This document shows, one piece after another, positions 24,201-36,200 of a stretch of 64,000 nucleotides of DNA; positions within the stretch are counted from its first letter, which is position 1; the number at the start of each line of letters is the position of its first letter. Under the pieces are notes generated by a model. It saw only the letters and a list, made by a program, of their open reading frames with translations, ran no database searches and was not told where the DNA came from. A program made the position numbers and the translations under genes. Source of the DNA: Otis tarda (Eukaryota > Chordata > Aves > Otidiformes > Otididae). The stretch spans positions 40,602,803 through 40,666,802 of the forward strand of contig CM048591.1 in assembly GCA_026413225.1 (NCBI GenBank), in the 5' to 3' direction.

Positions 24201-27200
24201 AACAAGTCTTATGAGGAGTGGCTAAAGGAACTGGAATTGTTTAGTCTGGAGAAGAGGAGGCTGAGGGGAGACCTTACCATTCTCTACAACTACCTGAAAG
24301 GAGGTTGTAGCAAGTTGGGTGTTGGTCTCTTTTTCCAAGTAACAGTGCTAGGATGAGAGGAAATGGCCTCAAATTGTGTCAGGGGAGCTTTAGATTGAAT
24401 ATTAGGAAAAACTTCTTCGCTGAAAGGGTTATCAAGCACTGGAGCAGGCTGCCCAGGGAAGTGGTGGAGTTGCCATCCCTGGAGGTATTTAAAAGATGTG
24501 GCACTTAGGGACATGGATTAGTGGTGGACTTGGTAGTATTAATTTAGTGGTTGGACTTAATCTTTATGGTCTGTGATTCTATGAAATTTAGAAACACTTC
24601 TGTCTGCTCTAATGCTTTCTCTAGCTCTTTTTCTTCCCCACCTGCCCCTAGTATCATGTGATTTTTGTTTTGTTTTGATAAAGAACAGCTGATCATCTAC
24701 TGTTCTCTGAAATTGCCATACTGTAGTCTTGTAAGGGATTAGGTTTTATCTTTCCTGCGTTTTCATATGATGTGCTGTTTTTGATCTGCGAAGTTGCATT
24801 TTTGAATCTCTTCACTGTGTTTCCTGATTTATTCTCTCTGTAGCTAGATGCAGTACCTGCTGCTTATACATGATTTAGGCCCCATTTCTCCCAGTGCTTT
24901 TAGTTTTAGTAACATAAGTGTTTAATTGCAGTGATTTGCACTTAAAAATAAGACTGATTACCTTAAGTTGTAAAACTTGTGTGCAGTGAGTGAACATGCA
25001 ATAGCATGACCAATGTATTAAAGCAAAAGAACTTATGGTATCTCCTGTTTCAGGCTGCAATATCCCCTGTGCTCTCAGCACCACATTTATCACAAGGTCT
25101 GTTTCCTGTATTGGATCTTCATTCATTTGCTGAGTCAGGTAATATCTATCTAAAGTCTTATTTAGTAAACAGATCAAGTGAAATTTTTAAGTTTATTAAA
25201 TTTCTTTCTCTTGGAGTAAGTGACCGTTTGTGGCTTTGTTTCAAGTTCTTGAGGTTGAGTAGTGTTGTGTTCTGTGCAGCTTATTATAATTCACTCTGTA
25301 CAAAATATTTGTGCATTTTCTCCTAGCAGTAAAATTCTATATACTTGTACTTACTGTTCTGTTTCTGAAGGCAAAGCAGTAAAATGTTTGGTAGGATGGA
25401 TTTGTTTATTTTTGTCGTTATATTACTCATATGGTACTACAGATCTCTATTCAGAACATCTGAAGTACTACATATGTCATTTTTTGCTTCAGTATGTACT
25501 TAGTCCTCTAATGGTTTTAATTATTTCCTTCTGGTGAAGGATTTCTTCCCAACTTAACCGGACTTACTTGAATTACAAAATGCTGAAGTTATGACTGTTA
25601 GAAACTACTGTGTTGTTTATAAACAAACATTATTTTGACTTCTACAGGATCGAACAGAAGATTGGCTGTAGAGGAACTGATCATGCTTAATACTGCCTTG
25701 CTGTTCAAATAACTTAGCTAGATTGTAACATTCCATCTAGTAGTTACATTTGAAAAATAATCTAATATATCAATTCTATTTCAGTGTCAATCACTTTTGT
25801 AGTGCCAAAACAACTGAAGAAATAGAGAATAGTACTTTTTTCCTCTCTTGAGTTAGTGATATATGTGGTTTACAAACACTAGCAAAATTATCAGCAAAGT
25901 TAATTTTTACATCTAATTTATTCCTTTAAATTAAGTGTCTATACTGTGTATATAGAAATATCTATCTGTGCATCTTCATATGTTTTTTGTATGACTTCCT
26001 TTAAGTGCCCAAGGGTAGGGAGGAAGTGTCTTTCTGTTCTTAAAAATTAGGGTGAGGTGAGAGCAAACACTAGTAACAATTAGTATGAGAAAGCAATAAT
26101 TAGGTTTAGATTGAAACAAGTCTGGTTTTTAATTCATACTATACGTACAACTGTGCAGTAATTTTAAATGATTCATGTTATTTCTCTATCTCCACCCTAC
26201 AGACTCAAGTATGCTTTTAAGCCTTAGAATATACCTCTTAATATCATTTGTTCAATTTTGTCAGAAGAATGATACTTCTTCCACAGTTACCTATACCTTC
26301 ACTGTTTGTGGTTTTTAGGTGAAGGAAAAGGGCTTTGTAAGATGGTGCAATCTATTTGTTTTGGTTATACTTCTGTAAGAATGTCACATGGATTAAAAGC
26401 TTAATAGTCCTTAGGAGTCTCTCCTAAAATGCGGGGTCCTTATCAAGGAGAGATCTGAAGTAATGCCAGTGATAATGAGACAAAGGCTTCTGTACTGTCA
26501 GCAGCAGTCAGACCAGCTGCTATTAAGCTATTAGCACACATCGAAGGCAAGATGTCTGTGCTGTCTTTTGTACAGCCAATAGTGAGAGAATGCTGGTGCA
26601 GGAGTTAGTTGAGAGTAACTAATTTAAGATGATGTGATAGAAGGAGCTGTAGGTGTGGTGAAAAGTTGTGGAGGCAGGAGTGGAGATAATTATAGAAGCA
26701 GACTTTGGTTGCTAGTTACCAGCTAAATAATCTTCCCGTACTTGTATGCTGAAGTTTTTATAGATGCAGACATAAAAATTCTAGGTCATAATACTGCAAA
26801 ATATTGACTGTCTAAAATGTATATGTAATGTTGTGAATTAATCTTCAGAATCAGAAGAGGAATTTTATGATGCTCTAAGCAGTCCTGTGGAAGACATGCC
26901 ATTTTTTGAAGCCCCATCTGGTTCCCTCATGCGAGCTAGCAGTACAAGGCAAAAAAAGCTGCGTAAACAAGAATCTTTGAAAAATATGACAGAATTCCAG
27001 CTAAGGTTTGAAGTAGCTGAGGTAAAGTTAGATTTTTTTTTTTAAATTATTATTTTACTCTTTTTTTTTTTTATTAAAACACATCTGAACTGTACTTTTG
27101 CCCTGTTCATTTTGTTCATGATTCCATGCCTGCAGAAGTATTGATTCACCATTTCTTGATGAAACTATTCTGTAGAGGTTTTTTTCCAAGTCACTGTTGT

Positions 27201-30200
27201 GTTTCTGCATCCTTGTCATCACTGAAATGCTTCGATTCATCCACTTTAATTCCAAACTCATTTTATCACTGCGTTTCCTTCAGCTTATTATTACTCAGAA
27301 ATCATATTATGTATTTGGTTTGGCTTAACACTTAGCTTTTGACATCTTTTTTTCCAGATACTGCTGTGGTCACTGTGAAAACTAATGTTTCATCTTGTAA
27401 TAAGCACCTTATTTTTCTGCTGCTTTTTTTTTCCCTAGACTCTGTTGACATTACACCTAAATCTTAACACGTTCACAATGAGGTGTTTTATGTGTTATTC
27501 TTTCTGTTTCAGACTTGGGGGGAAAAAAAAAAAGAGTATTTTACCCAAATGCAAGACACTGTTTGTAACTGCATCAGTTGGTCTAGCAAGAGATGGCTGC
27601 TTACCACTTTTGTCACCTTTATCATTAGACTATCGTGCCTATGACAGTGTTATTGCTGTTACTCACTGTATAACTTTACAAATAAACCGTACAAATTCAG
27701 CTAACTTTACAAATTCAGTTTTAGGGTAGGGCTTACAGAATGACTTCAACACATCATAAATTGCTTGCAGCATATCTTATTATATACTGTACCTTACAGA
27801 AAATCCATAAACAAATAAAATTGAAATGTGCTGGGTTTTGTGTGGTGACAAGACCTTGTTTAAGAACTACTAGTCTAAAGACAGATGCTGTAGTTTACAT
27901 TATCCTCTAATGTAAACTCGTTTACAATCCATAAGAAAAAAAATACAGTTGAGAATCTATCAGGAATCACCTTCTCTGTTTATTGGCTTTATAGTTTAAA
28001 ATTACTTATTTGATTTGGTTTTAATTCTCCCTGTTTGTAGAGAGCGTTATGTGGAAAGGGAGAATACATATCTTTGTTTTGCTTTCGTTGTGAAAGATAA
28101 CAGCAGCTCAGCTAGGTATTTCTTTAACAAATTTTTTGTCATGCATAGGTGAAAAAGTAGGAAATCCTCTGACCTGATATTCAGCCTGGGAATCTAAGTC
28201 TTTCTAGGAGAGTTCAAAGAAATGCTAATGAAATCAGTAAACTCTTTATGCTGACTGAAAATCTGGTTTGACTGGGTTGAACATTATTAAATGCTTTACA
28301 GGTTTTTTTTTTTAAATAAATTAGTTTATCTAAGTATAATTTTGATATTACATGTGTCCATGGTTGAAATATTTGTTAAAATAGCAGCAAACAGTATTCT
28401 AGCAATTTTGCTTGTTGAACTGTTCATTTTATACAGGGCATTTGCTATATGAAGTTAAGTGATTGTAATACATCAGCCAGTAAAATGTGTGTAAATATAT
28501 GATCTTATAATTCCCTCAGAGGATAATTTTTTTCCCTGTTGTTTTTGTTTTTTTTTATTTGGTTGGGTTTTTTTAGGTCTTGATTAAATTATGCCGTCTT
28601 ACTGGTAATACTGAGACACCTGTGCTGCAGCTTGATATTGTAGGGTTAGGCACTGAACTTAAATTAAGAACATTTGACATGACTGCAAGTGCTTTTCTTC
28701 GTGAAGTTTGTCTGCTGTGCCCAGAGTATATGGGTGAGTATTTACAGTCTGATAAAAAAATTATTCACAAAAAACACTGTGAATTTGTCTTCAGAAAGCC
28801 TTTAGGGCTTTCTTCTGTCAACTGAGGAAGGTTTACTTCCTAAATTAAATGTGAAGGCAGGGGGAAAGGAAAAGTAATTCAGGAGCTCATTCTCTTAGTA
28901 ATGCTTTGGTAAAGATGTTATAATGCTGATTATTTTAGTAGAGACCTCTAACTATTTTAGGTCTGCAGAAGAAGTTTTGTGATTAAATAGTAATGACAGC
29001 TGGTACCCTAGTTTGTAGTCTATAGATGATTAAAAAATTTTTTCAAAAACTTATCATTTTTTTTCTTTTGAAAATGTAATATTTTTTATTCTTTTGGGTT
29101 TTTTTAAGATGATAATGACAAGCCAGTTTATATAATTACTACTTTGGATAATGTAGAAGATGATCTTCTCACTCTGGAGTACATAAAGGTGAGAAAACAG
29201 CAGACTTTGATTTTGAATTGAAAGCAGGTTTATTTAACTTTTAATTGACTAAACAGTCCGGTATTACTGAGCAATTGTTGATAATTTTCCTTACTTTTTC
29301 ATTCCTTAACGTATTGAATGTCATGTGCAAAGTCTGTCTGCTCCCTAAGCAGATTAACTTGTACATCTTAAGTTGTTGAAACATCTAAAGTTGTTGAACA
29401 TCTTAAGTTTTTGAAATAAATTCTCTCTAATGAAACTTCTTCTGATTTTGTTTTTGTTTTGTTTTGCATGCATTTTTGGTGGAATAGGCTGATATTAATG
29501 GACCAGAACTGAAAACTGCCTATCAGAATGTTCTACAGAAAATAAAGGTATGATACATTTTTCTTTTTTTCCCTAACATAATTTTCTCATTCTGGGAAGA
29601 GAGGGATATTGGATAAGCATAACTTGTTCTTTTAGGTGAACTTTTCATCTCTAGATGTTCATTTGCATACTGAAGCTCTACTGAATGCTATGAACTATCT
29701 GAATAATCTTCTACCCAAACAAGAAACTAAAGTTGCAGAAGAAGTGGTCCATGAAAAAATAGAGGAGAAGAAGGATGTTCTTAAGAAATTAAGTAAGTTT
29801 CTTTATTCTTTTTTCCCCTTCTTTTCATTCTTCTTTCTTCACTTGTTTAAGCAAGGAAGAAAACAGACATATTTTCTGTTTTTGTAAGTCTATCAATTAC
29901 TTTATCTATGTAAGATTGTTCTCATTCGTGGTGGTTGTTGGATTTCAGTTATACTTGAACACCAGATGAAACAGTGTTTGTGTACCTATGATAGTGTGTG
30001 AACTTAAAGGTTTCTGTTCTGTGGCTTACTGAAAGCTGTGGTTCTTTAGCTTTGAACCATTTTGCTCTGCAGGTGAACATGGAGGTGTTTGGTATCTTAC
30101 AGTATTGTTGGCGGCAACGGATTAAATTAGTTTCTTATGTATTAACATGCAACAATTTAGACTTTACAGAGCTGAAAAGTTTTCATAGGTGATTCTCCTC

Positions 30201-33200
30201 CCTCCATCTCCCCAACACTTCTGTGCAAACTAAACTTTGACTGAGAGTAGTTATTGGTTAATTTACCATGGCTTGTCTTCTGTTGCAATGTACAATAAAA
30301 TGGTGTGATTGAAGCTGATGTATTTATGGAACTGTAGCTGAGTTGTGAGAGTTGAGGAAGACTTAACATACATACACATAATACTTGAAGGTAATATCTC
30401 ATCTAGAAAGCTAGGCTGTGGAATGTTTCTTACTTTTAGTTTTGCTACCTTTAGCTTTGTGTGTAGATTACTTGTAAGAATTCAGCACTTAGGACTCAAA
30501 GTCCCACAATACAAGGTATGATATTTCCCTCTGTCATTTGAAGTAGTGTATAACATTACTTTAGATTTGACTTTCAGAGAAAATGGACTAAGCTACTAGT
30601 TGAGTCCCTTACCTGTTGACTTCTGTATTTCGCGCTGTACCTGCAGATAGTGTGGCATCAGTAATGCTCAAAATGAACATAGATTATTTCTGTTAACATG
30701 ATACAGAATATTTTCACTCTTATTCAATTTTGGGAAAAATTGTGTTCTGAAAGGCCTATACTCATTTTGAAGCATGCCCACTGCCCTTTCTCTTCAGTGT
30801 CTAAGTTATATTAGTGGTATTTTCATGTTTATAACATTTTGGAGGATGCCCACTGCGCTTTCTCTTTAATGTCTAGTTATTTGAGTAGTATTTTCATGTT
30901 TATAACTTAGGTTTAGAAAATATAGGTTGTGGAGATTTAATAAAAAGTCACCTGCCGTATCTGAACAAGACTGTTAACTGCAGATGATGAACTAAGGGAC
31001 CAGCTAGAGTAGTGTATTGATGTAGCTGTCATGTTGCCACTATTTGATATAAACTGCTTAGTCCTGAATACACTATCTCTAATTTTACATCATGCTGTGT
31101 AGATGTAATATTTAATGTATTTCTTGCAGTTCATGAAACACTGATGTTGATTACCACAGTTTGTGAAGCACATGAGGACTCCTGTATATACAATTCCTTT
31201 GTTTCGTACTTGCTAGTATGAGTGCAGTGCATTTTGTTAGTGCTACAGACTTGATACAAACTAGGCTTTGGGGAAGGGATACTAAAATGTTACATCTCCT
31301 TGAAGAACTGTAACTTCTATTATTGTCTATTTTCCACAGCGTCAAAAAAATCAAAGTATGAAGATGTTATCGACCTCAATATCTGTGCAGATTTATCCTG
31401 TTTACGTATCTTTATTAGAGAGAAAAAACATAGAATAGCTGAAATTCACATTGAAGGTAGGAACAAAACTTTAATCACAAAGCACAGAACTTTGTAATCA
31501 GAATAGTTCGTGGATTTTGTATGTCTTTTTTTTTTTTTCTTTTCCCCTGAGGTCTGGACAGCCAAGTGATCATGAAGAAAGCAGCAACAGAAGTGACTGC
31601 AAAATTAAAGAACATCATTATTGTGGATTCTGATGAGATGGCACTGTATAAAAAGGTATGTATTTGCATGTATCATTCATTTCTGTCCTGGTTTTACTTA
31701 GTGAGGCGGGGCTACTATGGCAGCTTCTGCAAGAAACTGCTAGAAGTTGTTTCCCCTTTGTCCAGTGGACTCAGGGTGGACCCACTGCTGGCTATTTGAT
31801 AGCAGAACGTTCACTGGTTACACCTCTGTGATGGTGTATTGAAGACGGGGAAAAACAGGAAAAAGGAAAATAGAAGAGAAGATGTGAAGAGGCTAGAGCA
31901 GGGACAGAGAGGAGGAGGTGCGAGCCTTGTGGGCCTTGCAGCCCTCAGCCTTTGGCCTCTCCTCGGGTGGCCATCTGGGCCCAACTCTGCCCAGCCCAGC
32001 TGCAAGAGGTGGAGAGGAGATGAGATGTGAAGAGAACCTGAGAGGCATCTGCCTACCAATTGTGAGGAATTAAATGTGAGAGGAATGACTTCAGATGCCA
32101 AGGTCAGTGAAGAAGGAGGGGGAGGAGTAATGCTGCTCCTGGCCGAGATTCCCCTGCAGCCAGTGGTGCAGCCCATGGTGAGGCTGGCTGTGCCCCTGCA
32201 GCCTATGGAGGCCCATGGAGGAGCAGAGATCCACCCTGGGCCAGAGATCTGAGCAGAGATCCAGCCTGGGGAGGACCCCATGCTGAGGCGGGCAGATGCC
32301 TGAAGGAGGCTGTGGGCTGTGGAGGCCCCACGCTGGGGCAGCTGTTCTGGAGGGACTGCACCTTGTGGAAAAAAGGTCCCACACTGGAGCAGTTCACGAA
32401 CAACTGTAGCCCGTGGCTGGGACCCCACGCTGGAGCAGGGGAGGAATGTGAGGAATTTTTCCCTTGGGGAGGAAGGAGCAGTGTAAGGTGACAAGTGATG
32501 AACTGACCATTGACCATAACACCATTCCCTCTTCCATGTCACGACATTCCCTCTTCCCCTCCTGGGGTTTGGGGGGGAGGTGGTAAAGATAATGTTAAGC
32601 CTGGGAAGAGGGAGGGGTGGGGGCAAGGTATCTTTCTCATTATCCTGCTTTGGTTTTAATAATAATAAATTGTTTTCCCCAAGTCTAGTCTTTTTTGCCT
32701 GTAACGGTAACTGTAAGAATCTCTCCCTGTTCTTATCTCAAATCTTGAGCCTTTTTTCCTTATATTATCTCTCCCTATTCCCTTGGAGGGTGGGGGGTAG
32801 TGAGAGAGAGACTGTGTAGTCTGGTCCCGAGCAGGGCTAAACTATGACAATTTCTAAATGGAATACAGATGCTAAATTGAACTTACTTTGTGGACTCAAC
32901 TTTTAAATTGTGATTATTTTTTTTTAACTAGTGTTTTGTGTGTTTGCTGGGAGCATTATTCTCTACATGCACGCTGATTTCACCCCCCACAAGTGGTGAC
33001 TGTTAGACTGACATTGATTTTGTGCAACTGTGATGCCCAGCTGCTTATTACACTCCTTATTTTGTTGACGTTAATGGATAAAACTATTGAAGCTGAGATT
33101 CCAATTGCAAATTTTCAGCTATTTCAAAGATTTTTTTTTTTTTTTTTAAATTGTTGAGATGTTTGAAGTAAAAATGTCTTAGAAGTGTGAGGTACTACGT

Positions 33201-36200
33201 TTTATTTTGGAACTCTGTTTCTCCAGCGTAAGTTTTTTCCTTCCTTAGGCTCTTTACATCACCGGCAAAGAAGTCTTCAACTTCAGAATGATATCATATG
33301 TGAATGCTACAGATGGCGTTGCATATACAAATATGGATGTTGTTGACAATCGTATTTACCTTACTGTTGGGTGTATTCAAGTAGTTTTTGTCAACAAGTT
33401 TGTTTCATCTATTTTGGTAAGTTAAATTTTCCAGGTACTGTTCCTTAGCATTCAGGTAACAGTGTCAGAGCTAGAAGAGGATAAAGCATCCCATATGGAG
33501 TGATGCCCGGTTCTGTAAGAACTCTTATATATTAGTGTAAAAACTTCACTGGAACTGATGGCTGGGCTATTTACTTTTCTTCTCTATATGTTTGTTACTG
33601 TGGAGTGAATGGCTAAGCAACAATTTTGCTGCTATTAGTATTTTTTTTTTTTTTTAAATAAGCTGTGGTAGCTTTTAGATGTACTCGCTGCTTATTGTTT
33701 ATAATGCTGAAATATAAGTAATAAACCCTGAAAATTAATAACTTTTCCATAAATTCTGCTAAGTAAATCTATCTTTTACTCTTCATAAAAATGAGTAAAT
33801 AAAACATAATTCGTACAAGTCATGTTACAAGGTCATTGCTGTTACCATCTGATTTGCCACATACTTAGTATGGAAATTTATTATTTTATATATATATCCA
33901 TACTTTGTCACATTTTGGGGGGGAGATTATCCTATTAAAGTGCATAGCAAAAATAGTATCTTAAGATGGTCTTCTGTTTAAAAAAAACTATGATTCTTAG
34001 TGGTTTTGAAGTAGTGTAATTTTTACTAAATTTCCCAAGAGCTGTATTTTTTTTTTTTTTTCCCTAGGCTTTTATAAATAACTTTCAAGCTGCCAAGGAA
34101 GCTCTTACTGAGGCAACTGTTCAAGCGGCAGAGAAAGCAGCTACAGGTGTAAAAGAGCTGGCAGACCGTAGTTCCCGTTTGGCACTAGATATCAATATTA
34201 AAGCACCTGTTGTGATAGTTCCACAGTCAGCAATGTCTGCGAATGTCCTAGTGGCTGATCTTGGTCTGATCACTGTGAAGAACCAATTCTTTATTGCTAA
34301 AACAAAAACACGGTATAACCTCCCGCCTGTTATTGACTCTATGACGGTGAAATTGAGTGAACTAAAGTTATACAGGTAATGTAGTATCAAGATTTTTAAA
34401 ACATTCATATAGTCCTTTTGGGATACTTCAGTTGGACAACTTCGAGAAGTTTTTATCAAAATAATTAGTTAATGGTTGGTGGTTGACAAATAGACTATTA
34501 TCTTTAAGTATAACAGCAAATTAATAAAGAATTTGTAAAAGCAGTTAAATTGTGGTTTAGGAGAAATAGCAATCTACACATCTTTTAACAGACGCAAATA
34601 TCTCTTTAGAGAATATTGTCTAGAATAATAGAGTTATGTAACATTCACTACTTTGCAACAGTTATACCGATTTGTAAATAGCTATTTTTATGAGGTTTAC
34701 AAGCTATACACAGCAGGAAACATAACAAGACAGTAGCTGTGAAGAGATGTTTGTAAATGGACCTTGGTGCAGGGGACTGGGAGAGGGAAGGGAAGAAGGG
34801 GATTTTCAGAGTTGAAGGGTACTGAAGAAAGAAGGAATGATTCTCCAGTGGAGAAGCAGGTAAAAGGTTCTGTCTTGCAAGAAGTAAGTATGCTGAGTGC
34901 CTGCTATGTGCCTAATATCTAATCCCTGCCATTAAAAGATGTCTCGTTGATGGAGTAAGGCTCCACCAGGAGATACTAGGAGTAGTAGGAAGACTGTTTT
35001 ACAGTACTACTCAAAATGATGAGGAAAAGATGGAAATGTATTTGTGTGTGCTAGAATGTGTATTTGTGTGTGCTAGAGTATTTTGCTTCTGTTCACAGAT
35101 CGTGCTATGAGCACGGTTCATTACAAACTGAAGTACAGTTGCTGCAGCCACTCAATCTGGAAGTAGCTGTTGAAAGGAATTTAGCTGCTGCCTGGTATAA
35201 TGAAGTTCCTGATATTGAAATATCTGGCCGACTCAAGCCTATGAATGTAAGCACTAATTTCTGAATGCAGCTGTTAAAATATTTGTGGAAAATGGATTCA
35301 TTTTTCTGTCCATAAAGATACAAGTTCCTTAGGGTATTCTTTGATTTCAAGACATACATGTAGAGTGGCTTTTCTTGTTTCATAGGGAAAAAGGAAGTGA
35401 AAAGTTTCCTGTTCTAATCTAACTCCTCTGGTTAGAAATGAATACAATGTTATAGCCTTCTTTCACTTGTCAGTATCTTTCAAAGAAGGATTGGAAAAAG
35501 CTGGGTTTTACTGATCTATTCATTAGCAGCGCCATCACCTGCTGAATTCTTACCAATGACAAACCAGAGTATGAGTTAGTGCATGTGCTCATTTAAATTT
35601 AACATCAAAAAATATAAAGTTTGTCAGTTGTATAAGAAAAAACAATTTGTCACATTTTGAAATAGAACTAGTAACTGTTACTGTAAAGTCCCATGGCTAA
35701 ATGCAGATAACAGTTTGGGGTGACTGTAAATCAAACTATTAGTGTATGACATCTACCATTCAGTTTCGAAATTGTAGCTTTGTAAAGAAAGTTTATGGAC
35801 AAAACAAAAGTAATGTGTGAATGACCTCTGATCTCTAGAAGTTACTGTAAGCGGTTATGTAGATTTGAGAAAAACATTTTACTTGGTTATTTAGCTTCCT
35901 TAACAGAGACTCAGATGAGATTAATTTGATTTATCTGTTTATTTGTAAACTTAGGTTTTAGTGGCCAAAAATTTTATGGACTGTATTGTTCTGAGTTTAA
36001 TAACAATCTTTTTTTTTTTTTTTTTTTTTTAAGCTAATTCTAAGTCAGGAAGACATTACCACAATATTGAGGACACTAAATGAAAATATAGGTGGAAGCT
36101 CTGGTGCATCAACATCTTTACCAGAACCAAAAGATACAACTAGCCATTGTAGTGATATGCATAGTACTTCACAGCACTCTGCAGGTAATGTTTTCTAAAA

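Larger units (their letters stand above)
31684..32849 (+). mobile_element. Solo LTR-like element (endogenous retroviral LTR), 1166 bp
   Basis: It begins TGTCCTGGTTTTACT and ends TAAACTATGACA, with imperfect inverted ends, and is flanked on both sides by ATTTC (31679-31683 and 32850-32854), an exact 5-bp target duplication. A canonical AATAAA (32664-32669) on + indicates sense orientation. It is GC-rich with internal repeats and has no coding region, primer-binding site or second LTR, which fits a solo LTR left by recombination. I infer an avian ERV family but cannot name it. A non-autonomous element with LTR-like ends is the alternative. Confidence 0.78.

Noticed and set aside
27445-27729. 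94-codon open frame in intron w13-w14, with an AG after a pyrimidine tract near 27512
   Set aside because: No matching human segment, w13 joins w14 exactly, and the frame includes an A-run.
30984-31080. C-box-like GATGATGA with a later CTGA, as in a C/D snoRNA
   Set aside because: No terminal stem and poor box spacing. I found no convincing snoRNA, tRNA or microRNA hairpin in any intron.
31811-32626. 271-codon open frame on the - strand
   Set aside because: It lies wholly inside the GC-rich, repeat-bearing LTR-like element. The peptide is Pro/Ser/Leu low-complexity and resembles no family.
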